Shown: positions 1 through 6,270, counted from the first letter of the stretch. The stretch: DNA of 7,067 nucleotides from Chloroflexota bacterium (GCA_030616195.1 JAUWXW010000084.1:1-7067), one strand, 5' to 3'. The notes: a model not told the origin generated them from the letters alone. Program-made: numbers and translations.

Positions 1-41
1 CAAATCGCCTGAGCTATGGGTGGTAAGTTTCCACTGATTTG

Positions 42-50
42 TGATACAAT
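42..50 (+). promoter_or_regulatory. Extended -10 promoter of the greA-like gene
   Basis: The bases read TGATACAAT, an extended -10 element (TG, one base, then TACAAT, five of six matches to TATAAT). No convincing -35 box lies 16-18 bases upstream, which is typical of extended -10 promoters. Transcription would start near position 57, leaving a leader of only about 9 nt before the ATG at 66, with no Shine-Dalgarno sequence. This is prediction from motif match only. Confidence 0.5.
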
Positions 51-65
51 AATGTACGGTAGCGT

Positions 66-860
66 ATGGATAAACAGAGTTTGACTCTAGGGGAAGTAGC
101 TCTCTCTTACCTGACCTCACTACCACCTGAGGAAAGCCAGAACAAGCAACAGGAAGTCAACAAGTTTATCCTCTGGTACGGCAAGCAACGCCCGGCCAGC
201 AAAATCACCCCCAGGGAGATAGAAACTTACGCTGGGTGGGTAGCCTCATCCACCAGTGACGCCACCAAGAAGCTTGAACCAGTTAGGGATTCCCTGACCT
301 ATATCAAAAAGGAAAAACTTGTTAAGTCCAGTCTGGCCATACACCTCAGGATAAAGCAGGCCTCAACCAAGACCACCCCGCGAGCCAAGCCAAAACAACA
401 GGTGGCTCTAACCTCTGAGGACTATGCCAATCTAAAGGCACAATTGGCCACCCTGGAGGCGGATCGCCGTAATATTGCCGAGGAGTTGCACCGGGCTGCC
501 TCAGACAAGGATTTCCGTGAAAACGCTCCCTTACAGGCCGCCAGAGAGCAGCGCGACCAGATAGAGGCCAAAATGAGAGAAATACAAAGTGCTCTCAGGA
601 CCGGGGTGCTGGTACAGGAGGAGGAACCAACAGAAGAGGTCACGGTCAGGTTAGGAAGCAAGGTTGTTCTGCACGATGTCGCTTCAGGGGCGAAGTTGAC
701 TTACACCCTGGTCACCAAGAACGACTCTAACCCAGCGAAGAGCAAGATTTCGATTGTGTCGCCTATAGGCAAAGCTGTGTTGAATCAACGTCAAGGCGAC
801 CTGATAAAGGTCATTGCCCCGGCAGGGGAGTTGCGCTACCAAATCGAGAGTATCGAATAA
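66..860 (+). CDS. greA: GreA-family transcript cleavage factor with N-terminal SAM-like (integrase core-binding type) domain
   Basis: Gre factors insert a coiled coil into the secondary channel of RNA polymerase and stimulate cleavage of backtracked RNA. Residues about 115-180 form the Gre coiled coil, starting LTSEDYANLKAQL and containing the loop-tip stretch DKDFRENAPLQAAREQ; D149 and E152 match the two catalytic acidic residues of E. coli GreA (D41, E44). Residues about 192-263 are the FKBP-like C-terminal domain (LGSKVVLHDVASG, KISIVSPIGKAVL, GELRYQIESIE). GreA is usually about 158 aa; here there are 264 aa. The extra N-terminal 95 or so residues (GEVALSYLTSLPPEESQNKQ to NLAIH-like SSLAIHLRIKQA) resemble the SAM-like arm of tyrosine recombinases, without any catalytic domain; a polar linker (100-112) joins the parts. 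The ATG at 66 follows the extended -10 closely. The Gre assignment is firm; the role of the N-terminal domain is unknown. Confidence 0.9.
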   Translation: MDKQSLTLGEVALSYLTSLPPEESQNKQQEVNKFILWYGKQRPASKITPREIETYAGWVASSTSDATKKLEPVRDSLTYIKKEKLVKSSLAIHLRIKQASTKTTPRAKPKQQVALTSEDYANLKAQLATLEADRRNIAEELHRAASDKDFRENAPLQAAREQRDQIEAKMREIQSALRTGVLVQEEEPTEEVTVRLGSKVVLHDVASGAKLTYTLVTKNDSNPAKSKISIVSPIGKAVLNQRQGDLIKVIAPAGELRYQIESIE

Positions 861-990
861 GGCGAAGGGGAACGGCTACATCTATATCATCGTGGCACAC
901 CCCCCGGAGTCGCTCCTGCCTCGGCGAGATTAAGAAACGCCCCTTTGTCTTCCCACCGGCCAGAAAAGCCATCCTTCCACTGGTGAATCC

Positions 991-1710
991 ATGAAAAAGG
1001 TCTTCCCTGTCCTGGCTATTTCCGCCTTCTCCTCTATACTCGGGGTGGGGATTATCGCTCCGCTCTTGCCACGCTTTGCCGACGATCTAGGGGCTTCTGG
1101 AGTATAGCTAGGAGTAATCTTCGCCGGATTCTCTATCTCCCGTGCCCTTTTCATGCCCATTTTCGGCAGGATCTCCGACCGACAAGGGAGGAGGAAATTC
1201 GTCTGCACCGGGCTTTTTGCCTACGCGGTGATATCCCTGGGTTACATTTGGGCAGATAGTATCTCGGACCTTACCCTGGTTCGTACATTGCACGGAGTTG
1301 CCTCCGCCATGATTATCCCCATCGCACAGGCTTAGATTGCCGATCGTTTCAATAGAAAAGGCCTGGTCATTTGGGGGAGCCTTATCAGCCTGGCCTTCCT
1401 GGCCTTGATCCCCGCCATGCATAGTCTGTGGCAGTTGGTGGTGCTGTGTGTCTTCGGCGCCCTTGGTGGCACACTGGCCTTACCGGCTGCTTCAGCAATG
1501 ACGGTGGAAGAGGGCAGAAAATACGGCATGGGCTCTGCTCTAGCCGTGTTCAACATGGCAATGAGCGCCGGCATGGCCGTAGGCCCCCTGATCGGTGGGG
1601 CGGTTGTTGACGCCTGGGAAATAGAGTCCCCCTTCTACTTTGGAGCTGGCGTTGGGCTCCTGGGCACGGGACTGTTTGTCTGGTTTACCAGGCCCGAGAA
1701 AAGTCCCTAA
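991..1710 (+). pseudogene. Decayed MFS transporter: two in-frame TAG codons and a missing middle
   Basis: Read in one frame from ATG 991, the 239 codons give a recognisable major facilitator superfamily permease. TM1 is PVLAISAFSSILGVGIIAPL; the conserved A-loop GRISDRQGRRKF is at codons 59-70; TM4 ends LHGVASAMIIPIAQA. TAG stops interrupt it at 1105-1107 (codon 39, where relatives usually carry an aromatic residue) and at 1336-1338 (codon 116). Directly after the second stop the reading resumes with IADRFNRKGLVIWGSL, which matches the loop before TM8 of the C-terminal half, and runs on to TM12 and the stop at 1708. Family members are about 400 aa, so roughly 160 codons (TM5 to TM7) seem lost in a frame-preserving deletion at the second stop. 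The start lacks a good Shine-Dalgarno sequence. Original function is likely efflux or sugar export; the substrate cannot be told. Nonfunctional with high probability. Confidence 0.85.
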
Positions 1711-1740
1711 GCACAACCAATCAAACACTATCGCTCCTAA

Positions 1741-1796
1741 AGCCTAAGGCTATCCTCAAACCTCATGCTTCTGGTGTAGAGTCCTACCAGGATAGC
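1741..1796. repeat. Two adjoining inverted repeats in the gene-free gap
   Basis: AGCCTAAGGCT (1741-1751) is a 5-1-5 inverted repeat. It overlaps the left arm of a second one: GCTATCCT (1749-1756) and AGGATAGC (1789-1796), eight matching bases separated by 32. Inside the loop GTAG-AGTC-CTAC could form a smaller hairpin. The gap 1711-1863 has no gene; it separates the MFS pseudogene from the convergent HTH gene, so these may be weak terminators, but neither strand has a T-run after the stem. Confidence 0.45.
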
Positions 1797-1863
1797 AGGC
1801 CCACAATATACCCAAATCACCCCCCTTTGGAATAACCCTCAAGTCGTGGAGTATGTTCCTTCT

Positions 1864-2238
1864 CTAGGCTTGCTTCCACCGTAGCAATCGTTGCCACCAT
1901 GACCGCTTAGGTTTGGGCCCGGTCAACAAACGAACCTTGTTCTCTAATTCCAGGAGTTGAGCTTGTAGAAATCCAACCTGTCCGGCAAGCCTTTCGTTTT
2001 CTTCTTGCAGAGCTTTGACAATGTCCAGAGCTTTGTCCAGGGGTGTGTTTTCTCTTGTGTCCAGGCCCTTGTCCAATGGTGGGGTTCTTCCAAGGTCTGT
2101 GATGCGGTATTCCAGCCCGTGCTTTCCTGGTATCTCTTCAGCTTTCAAGGTGCCGTCCCTGATGCGCCGGCGGACTGTCTTCTCTGAGAGCCCGAGGGCC
2201 TTGGCGGCTTCCTTGATTGTCCAGTGTTGTTCAGTCAT
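1864..2238 (-). CDS. Small helix-turn-helix protein with coiled coil and basic Trp-rich tail
   Basis: A 124-aa protein with three visible parts. Residues 5-49 form a MerR/excisionase-type winged helix-turn-helix (WTIKEAAKALGLSEKTVRRR, then DGTLKAEEIPGKHGLEYRIT), expected to bind DNA. Residues 53-72 hold a near-repeat, PLDKGLD and PLDKALD, with a short linker between. Residues 70-106 show leucine-rich heptads (ALQEENERLAGQVGFLQAQL), predicting a dimeric coiled coil. The tail (108-124) is basic with WWQRLLRW, possibly amphipathic and able to touch membrane, nucleic acid or a partner. It lacks a ligand domain. It is transcribed divergently from mnmE behind a good promoter with a leader of only a few nucleotides and no Shine-Dalgarno sequence. 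I do not recognise a named family; similar small HTH proteins occur on mobile elements and in Chloroflexota. A DNA-binding regulator is likely, its target unknown, and self-regulation is plausible from the operator-like repeat at its start. Confidence 0.8.
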   Translation of the reverse strand: MTEQHWTIKEAAKALGLSEKTVRRRIRDGTLKAEEIPGKHGLEYRITDLGRTPPLDKGLDTRENTPLDKALDIVKALQEENERLAGQVGFLQAQLLELENKVRLLTGPKPKRSWWQRLLRWKQA

Positions 2239-2248
2239 GCTTGGACAA
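2217..2248. promoter_or_regulatory. Inverted repeat over the HTH gene start, possible autoregulatory operator
   Basis: TTGTCCA (2217-2223) and TGGACAA (2242-2248) are perfect 7-base inverted arms with 18 bases between them. They flank the start codon of the HTH gene (2236-2238) and lie directly downstream of its -10 box, so a bound protein would block initiation. The left arm is inside the coding region (codons for Trp-Thr-Ile), which weakens the case. The binding role is inferred. Confidence 0.35.
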
Positions 2249-2249
2249 A

Positions 2250-2279
2250 ATTATGGCGCAATTGACCAGGGTTTGTCAA
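2250..2279 (-). promoter_or_regulatory. Sigma-70 type promoter of the HTH gene
   Basis: On the minus strand TTGACA (2279 to 2274) is a perfect -35 box, followed by an 18-base spacer and CATAAT (2255 to 2250), five of six matches to the -10 consensus. The predicted start near 2243 leaves about 5 nt before the ATG at 2238, so the message is nearly leaderless. This is the best promoter match in the window. Confidence 0.65.
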
Positions 2280-2291
2280 AGGGTCTACAGT
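2262..2291 (+). promoter_or_regulatory. Candidate mnmE promoter overlapping the HTH promoter
   Basis: TTGACC (2262-2267), an 18-base spacer and TACAGT (2286-2291, four of six) could drive mnmE with a leader of about 75 nt. Alternatives are TATAAC at 2319-2324 or TATTAT at 2355-2360, each without a good -35. If correct it overlaps the divergent HTH promoter, so the two would compete. Confidence 0.25.
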
Positions 2292-2296
2292 CCAGG

Positions 2297-2310
2297 GTCT
2301 GCGGACAGAC
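2297..2310. repeat. Short inverted repeat between the HTH gene and mnmE
   Basis: GTCTG-CGGA-CAGAC is a perfect 5-base inverted repeat with a four-base centre. It lies in the mnmE leader region and could be a small hairpin or protein site. The arms are short enough to occur by chance. Confidence 0.3.
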
Positions 2311-2372
2311 GTGCCTCGTATAACTTCAGGCTATCTGTCCGGTCTGCCACGTGATATTATTGAAACAGGGAA

Positions 2373-3710
2373 ATGTATCAGGATACCATCGCTGCCATTG
2401 CCACGCCTCTGGGCGAAGGAGGCATAGGGATAGTCCGCCTCAGCGGGAAGGAGGCTCTCTCCATTGCCGAGCGCATATTCCGGGGAAATCTTTCCGACCG
2501 CTGCCTTAACTACGGGCACATCATCGACCCTGACCACGGTGACGTCATCGACGAGGTGCTGGCCTGCTACATGGCCGCGCCGCACACCTACACCAGGGAA
2601 GATGTGGTGGAGATCGACTGCCACGGCGGGCCGATGCCCTTGCAGCGCATCCTGGAGCTGGCCTTACGCTGCGGGGCCAGATTGGCCAACCCCGGCGAGT
2701 TCACCCTCAGGGCTTTCCTCAACGGCAGGATCGACCTGGCACAAGCGGAATCGGTCCTGGACATAGTCCGCTCCAGGACCGAAGCCAGCCTGCGGCTGGC
2801 CGTCCAAGGCCTGGACGGGCGCCTCTCGGCAGCCGTCAAGACTGTCCGCAGCCAGTTGATGTCGGCTCTGGCCTATCTTACCGCTAGAATAGACTTCCCC
2901 GAGGACGAGATAGAGCCCCAGGAAATAGTCCAGCCACTAAACGAAGCTCTGCAAAGCCTACAGGAGCTGATCGCCACTGCCGACAGTGGCATAGTCTATC
3001 GCCAGGGCGTGAGGACTGCCATCGTGGGACGGCCGAACGTGGGCAAGTCCAGCCTGCTGAACCAACTGCTCCGTCAAGACCGCTCCATTGTTACTCCTGT
3101 TCCGGGAACCACTCGGGACACCATCGAAGAGGTAGTGAACGTGAAGGGCGTCCCTTTCATCCTGGTGGATACAGCCGGAATCATCCACAGCAAAGAGCTA
3201 GTTGAATCCCTGGGGGTAGAGCGCAGCCGGCAGGCGGTGGAGCAGGCCGACCTTGTTGTCCTGGTGATCGACACCAGTGAGCCAATAACGGATGCGGATA
3301 GGGAAATAATCGACCTGATTGGCGATAAAGCAGCCCTGGTAGCAGCCAATAAATGCGATTTGCCTCAGCAGGCCAACCTGAGCGAGCTAAGATGGGAGGC
3401 AGTCCTCACTTCAGCCCTTTCCGGAGAGGGCCTTACCCAGCTAGAGGAAAGAATGGTCGACCTGGCCCTTGGGGGCAAGGTCTTTGTGTCTGATGCCCTT
3501 ATGGTGCATAACCCCCGCCATAAGAGTGCTCTGGAAAGAGCCGAGGGTAGCCTGACTCAGGCCCTGTCAGGCATTGCTTCCGGCATGCCGGACGATTTCA
3601 TCACCATTGACCTTACTGCTGCACTCAATGCCCTGGGGGAAATCACCGGTGAGACGGTGCAGGAGGACCTCCTGGAGACCATCTTCAGCAATTTCTGTGT
3701 TGGCAAATAG
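2373..3710 (+). CDS. mnmE: tRNA uridine-5-carboxymethylaminomethyl(34) synthesis GTPase MnmE
   Basis: MnmE works with MnmG to add the carboxymethylaminomethyl (or aminomethyl) group to the wobble uridine of certain tRNAs, using a folate one-carbon unit and GTP hydrolysis in the cytoplasm. At 445 aa it is full length (E. coli 454). The N-terminal folate-binding domain starts DTIAAIATPLGEGGIGIVRL, followed by the helical domain (NGRIDLAQAESVLDIVRSRT) that embraces the G domain. G motifs are GRPNVGKSS (219-227), GTTRDT, DTAG (266-269) and NKCD (326-329). The C-terminus is FCVGK, with the catalytic cysteine at 442 of the family C-(I/L/V)-G-K motif. Start ATG 2373 fits the family N-terminus; the only Shine-Dalgarno hint is AGGGA, very close to it. 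mnmG is not adjacent. A hairpin follows four bases after the stop codon. Confidence 0.97.
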   Translation: MYQDTIAAIATPLGEGGIGIVRLSGKEALSIAERIFRGNLSDRCLNYGHIIDPDHGDVIDEVLACYMAAPHTYTREDVVEIDCHGGPMPLQRILELALRCGARLANPGEFTLRAFLNGRIDLAQAESVLDIVRSRTEASLRLAVQGLDGRLSAAVKTVRSQLMSALAYLTARIDFPEDEIEPQEIVQPLNEALQSLQELIATADSGIVYRQGVRTAIVGRPNVGKSSLLNQLLRQDRSIVTPVPGTTRDTIEEVVNVKGVPFILVDTAGIIHSKELVESLGVERSRQAVEQADLVVLVIDTSEPITDADREIIDLIGDKAALVAANKCDLPQQANLSELRWEAVLTSALSGEGLTQLEERMVDLALGGKVFVSDALMVHNPRHKSALERAEGSLTQALSGIASGMPDDFITIDLTAALNALGEITGETVQEDLLETIFSNFCVGK

Positions 3711-3735
3711 AAAGCAGCCTCCCGAAGGAGGCTGC
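3705..3735 (-). terminator. Hairpin terminator between convergent genes, T-tract on the minus side
   Basis: GCAGCCTCC (3714-3722), loop CGAA, GGAGGCTGC (3727-3735) make a perfect 9-bp GC-rich stem. Read on the minus strand the stem is followed by TTTCTATTT (3713 to 3705), so it looks like an intrinsic terminator for the minus-strand gene at 3768. On the plus strand, after mnmE, the stem is followed by CTATCATGC and lacks a U-tract, so termination of mnmE there would be weaker. Confidence 0.7.
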
Positions 3736-3767
3736 CTATCATGCATGCCTGACCCTACATCTCCTGG

Positions 3768-4268
3768 CTAGGGCAATCCGACCAGCACAAATTTGGCCGT
3801 GAGGTTGCCCTCGGCATCCTCCCAACACAGGGCGGTAGCCGTCTGTCCCTCCTCTATGGCCGTAACGCCACGGAGGACAAAACTGGTATTCGAAGTATAC
3901 TCGAAGGTAACTAAGGTACCTTCGGTGTCGTCTTCTTCCCTTATGGTGATTGTGCCTTCTGTGACATCGGTGATTGTGCCTGTGAGGCGCTGGTCAAAAA
4001 TCTGGCCCATCCGTGGTTGGTCTAGCAGCGACTGACATGGCCCACTACGCTGCAACCACTGGTGGCGCCATGCGTTTCTCAGTTGAAGTCCCTCACGGCA
4101 GCCAAATTGCTCCAGTGCCTCTGGCCGGTTCTGCCACCACTCTCCAATCTGGTCAGCCTCTTCCTCGGTAATGCGTCCCTCTTCAACAGCATCCTGGAGA
4201 CGCTGCCCCTGGGCTTCATCCCGTATCTCCTGGCGGGCCCGATCGGGCCGCGATGCTATCTGGTGCAT
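3768..4268 (-). CDS. Hypothetical protein with EEADQ/WW helix and C-terminal beta domain, lacking an export signal
   Basis: The 166 aa fall into two parts. Residues 8-52 are helical and charged (ARQEIRDEAQGQRLQDAVEE, then GRITEEEADQIGEWWQNRPE). This block is familiar from secreted or lipoprotein-like Chloroflexota proteins, where it comes after a signal peptide. Residues 95-166 look like a small beta-barrel of the DUF5666 kind (LTGTITDVTEGTITIREEDD, then TSFVLRGVTAIEEGQTATAL). Two cysteines (57, 78) sit in the linker and one (144) in the beta domain. No signal peptide precedes the helical block: upstream in frame there are only ten codons and then TAA, with no start codon among them. Thus either the gene has lost its 5' end or the protein is cytoplasmic. 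No Shine-Dalgarno sequence precedes the ATG, while TATAAT abuts it directly (4274 to 4269), a position from which transcription would begin inside the ORF. Probably an N-terminally truncated remnant with intact reading frame; function unknown. Confidence 0.6.
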   Translation of the reverse strand: MHQIASRPDRARQEIRDEAQGQRLQDAVEEGRITEEEADQIGEWWQNRPEALEQFGCREGLQLRNAWRHQWLQRSGPCQSLLDQPRMGQIFDQRLTGTITDVTEGTITIREEDDTEGTLVTFEYTSNTSFVLRGVTAIEEGQTATALCWEDAEGNLTAKFVLVGLP

Positions 4269-4327
4269 ATTATATACAACGAAGAAGGAGGTAAAAAGTT
4301 AGCCCTGGGATGTGGGCCAAGGAAGGC

Positions 4328-4346
4328 GGCTGATCGAAGATCGGCC
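4328..4346. repeat. Hairpin in the gene-free stretch 4269-4501
   Basis: GGCTGATC-GAA-GATCGGCC folds into an 8-bp stem (one G-U pair) with a three-base loop. It lies 155 bases beyond the end of the ABC permease gene on the minus strand and just upstream of the hypothetical gene at 4268. There is no T-run on either side. The rest of 4269-4501 shows no convincing gene. Confidence 0.35.
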
Positions 4347-4462
4347 TGTGGCGGACGGAGTACCCGACTATGCAAAGGGTGGCAACGGCTGACTCGGAGA
4401 CGCAACACAGGAATCGGCATCCACAGCGAGCCCATAGCACCCTGTTCATAGTGGAGAGCTTC

Positions 4463-4488
4463 GGCAGGATAGCTCTTAGATGCCTGCC
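4463..4488 (-). repeat. Inverted repeat just downstream of the ABC permease stop
   Basis: GGCAGG (4463-4468) and CCTGCC (4483-4488) are inverted arms around 14 bases, starting 13 bases after the permease stop codon on the minus strand. It could be the end of the ABC operon transcript, but no U-tract follows, so it is not a standard intrinsic terminator. Confidence 0.35.
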
Positions 4489-4501
4489 CGGATAGCACGA
4501 A

Positions 4502-5302
4502 TTACTCCATGCTTTTTCTATTTGCAATGACTGCGCTGATCGAGAAGAAGCCTACGGCGTAAGCCACCATAACCCCGATCCCCACGCCAAAATCAGGTTC
4601 AAAAACCAACGAGCCAAAGTGTCGTCCCGGACCGAAACCTCCACTGCTTGCCTCGCCCAAAACATTGCTTATCAAGTCCGCTGAGTAAGTAACAATAAAC
4701 CATGGTTCCGCATCCAGACTAATGACCACCCCAGCTATTATTGGCAGTATCATCAGCAGAAAGAAAAAGCCAAGGAGTGTGGACGTGATGGTACGTTTTA
4801 GAATGCTGCTGAAGAAGTATATTACGCTCACCACGCTGGCGGCGTATATCAAGGCGGTTAAATAGGATTTGGCGAATTCTGTGGGAATCTCTCCCACCCC
4901 ATGTAAATGGGCCATTTGAAGCATTGTGATAAGGTAGTAAAGCGAAACCGCCATCCACACAGCAATCAATGCCGCGACATACTTGCCCGCAACAATGGAG
5001 ATGCGTCTTTGCGGTGTTGGAAACAACAGCAAGCCTGTCTTCTTTTCAAACTCACCGGATATAGCATCCCCGGCAAACATTGCCCCGGAGATTATTATCA
5101 GAAAACTAAGGAATCGCAGACTGGCAAATGCAAACTCATCAGCGGAATCGGCAGGGTTCACATAGAATATCAGGGGGACAAGAACTGCCAGTGCGGCGAC
5201 GATAAAGAGTCTTCTACGTCTCAGGTGTTTCCGCAATTCAAATCCGACAGAGAAGTAGGTGTTGAGAATGTCGCCTTTGATATCGTCCCTGAACAATGTC
5301 AT
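4502..5302 (-). CDS. ABC-2 type transporter permease
   Basis: A 266-aa integral membrane protein that should pair with the upstream ATPase as an exporter in the cytoplasmic membrane. Six hydrophobic segments are visible: about 32-48 (after the basic stretch KHLRRRR), 62-81, 108-128, 148-166, 172-195 and 238-258. Between TM2 and TM3 lies the cytoplasmic motif EFEKKTGLLLFPTPQRR (84-100), characteristic of ABC-2 permeases (GEFE-G-L-P-R). A larger outside loop (about 196-237) separates TM5 and TM6. Its ATG follows the ATPase stop codon with no base between (TAGATG), and the Shine-Dalgarno AGGAG (5316 to 5312) lies inside the ATPase gene at nine bases, so translation is probably coupled. The substrate cannot be read from sequence; relatives move antibiotics, lipids or peptides, or serve in gliding and copper systems. 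No substrate-binding protein is nearby, consistent with export. Confidence 0.88.
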   Translation of the reverse strand: MTLFRDDIKGDILNTYFSVGFELRKHLRRRRLFIVAALAVLVPLIFYVNPADSADEFAFASLRFLSFLIIISGAMFAGDAISGEFEKKTGLLLFPTPQRRISIVAGKYVAALIAVWMAVSLYYLITMLQMAHLHGVGEIPTEFAKSYLTALIYAASVVSVIYFFSSILKRTITSTLLGFFFLLMILPIIAGVVISLDAEPWFIVTYSADLISNVLGEASSGGFGPGRHFGSLVFEPDFGVGIGVMVAYAVGFFSISAVIANRKSME

Positions 5303-6247
5303 CTAGTTTGGCTCCTGCTCATCGCCCATGACAGAGAAATAGTAATCTTCCAACCCCACAGTGTCCGGGCTGTAGGACACAATATCAAAACCGAGAGACA
5401 CCAGTTCCCTCAGTATCTGGTAGCTAGTATCGGGTTTCCCATCAAAATGTATTCGAACGATGTCGTCCGTTGTCTCAATGCTGCTAATCAATGGGATTGC
5501 CTCCACCTTCTCAGTTTCCTCCCTCGAAAGTGGCCCTGAAAATCTCACCATGATTGCCTTGCGTTCCATCTTGGTGGTGATGTTCTCCACGGAATCGGAG
5601 GCAATGACTCTACCTTTATCCAGGAAGATGACGCGACTGCAGACCTCGGCGACTTCCCCCAAGAGATGCGAGCTGAGAAACACCGTCATGCCCTGGCTAT
5701 GAAACTGTTTTATTGATTCCCTTATGTCCCTGATTCCTTGTGGGTCCAAACCAAGGGCAGGCTCATCAAGAATCACTATTTCCGGTTCGTGAAAGATTGC
5801 TATTGCCATCACCAGTCTTCGCTGCATTCCTGTGCTGAAAGAACGGGGTTTTTTGTGCTCCCAATCTGATAGTTTGACTAGCTCCAGAACCTCTTTGATT
5901 CTCTGCTCTATCTTCTTATTGCTCATTCTATGGATCTTTCCAAAATACGTTAGCATCTCGTGAGGTGTGATATAATCGTAGACTCCAGGCACTTCGATCA
6001 ACGCTCCCACATTTCGAAGGACTTCTTTCGGTTCTCTATTGACATCTACACCATCTACATACGCACGCCCTGACGTGGGTCTGATGAGCTTGGTGAGTAT
6101 CTTGATGGTGGTAGTCTTCCCGGCGCCGTTGGGGCCGAGGTATCCGACGACATCCCCCTTTCTTATTCTGAGGGAGACCCCATCAAGAGCGGTAACACCT
6201 TTGCCAAACCTCTTGACCAGGTTTTCGGTCTCAATTGCGTATTCCAT
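5303..6247 (-). CDS. ABC exporter ATP-binding protein (CcmA/BcrA-like)
   Basis: The 314-aa ATPase energises the permease encoded directly downstream. Motifs in order: Walker A GPNGAGKTT (38-46); a Q-loop region GALIEVPGVYDYITPHE in which the glutamine is replaced by E85, as is common in bacitracin-type exporters; signature FSTGMQRR (137-144), a variant of LSGGQ; Walker B IVILDEP (157-163) with catalytic E162; D-loop GLDP (166-169); switch H194 in FLSSHLLGEV. A C-terminal extension of about 90 residues (from 225) ends in LEDYYFSVMGDEQEPN, the usual DUF4162-like tail of this subfamily. Start ATG 6247 is supported by AAGGGGGT (6265 to 6258) ten bases upstream. Promoter elements lie at 6441-6469, giving a long leader that may contain a short ORF. 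Function as an ABC-2 exporter ATPase is secure, substrate unknown. Confidence 0.93.
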   Translation of the reverse strand: MEYAIETENLVKRFGKGVTALDGVSLRIRKGDVVGYLGPNGAGKTTTIKILTKLIRPTSGRAYVDGVDVNREPKEVLRNVGALIEVPGVYDYITPHEMLTYFGKIHRMSNKKIEQRIKEVLELVKLSDWEHKKPRSFSTGMQRRLVMAIAIFHEPEIVILDEPALGLDPQGIRDIRESIKQFHSQGMTVFLSSHLLGEVAEVCSRVIFLDKGRVIASDSVENITTKMERKAIMVRFSGPLSREETEKVEAIPLISSIETTDDIVRIHFDGKPDTSYQILRELVSLGFDIVSYSPDTVGLEDYYFSVMGDEQEPN

Positions 6248-6270
6248 GCTTGCACTTACCCCCTTGAGTG

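Noticed and set aside
66..400. N-terminus of the GreA-like protein as a fragment of a phage integrase, marking a mobile element
   Set aside because: The frame continues without break into a complete Gre factor, no catalytic recombinase domain or attachment repeats are present, and the protein has its own promoter.
1105..1338. Reading the two TAG codons of the MFS gene as a recoded amino acid (for example pyrrolysine)
   Set aside because: TAG ends other genes here normally (mnmE, the ABC ATPase, the HTH gene and the hypothetical gene at 3768), and the second TAG coincides with a deletion of the protein middle. Decay explains both.
3740..3747. CATGCATG palindrome after the mnmE hairpin
   Set aside because: Eight-base palindromes are common and nothing around it suggests a function.
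4285..4292. Perfect Shine-Dalgarno word AAGGAGGT on the plus strand, with TATATAC upstream
   Set aside because: No start codon lies within the normal 4-12 bases; the first ATG (4310) is 17 bases on and opens only seven codons. Could be a trace of a lost gene but cannot be supported.
4062..4451. 129-codon plus-strand frame through the hypothetical gene and the gap
   Set aside because: The first half is antisense to the minus-strand gene and the second half is an Arg-rich translation of non-coding sequence without domain features.
4907..5539. 210-codon plus-strand frame across the ABC genes
   Set aside because: It is antisense to well-supported ABC permease and ATPase coding sequence, and its product shows no domain.
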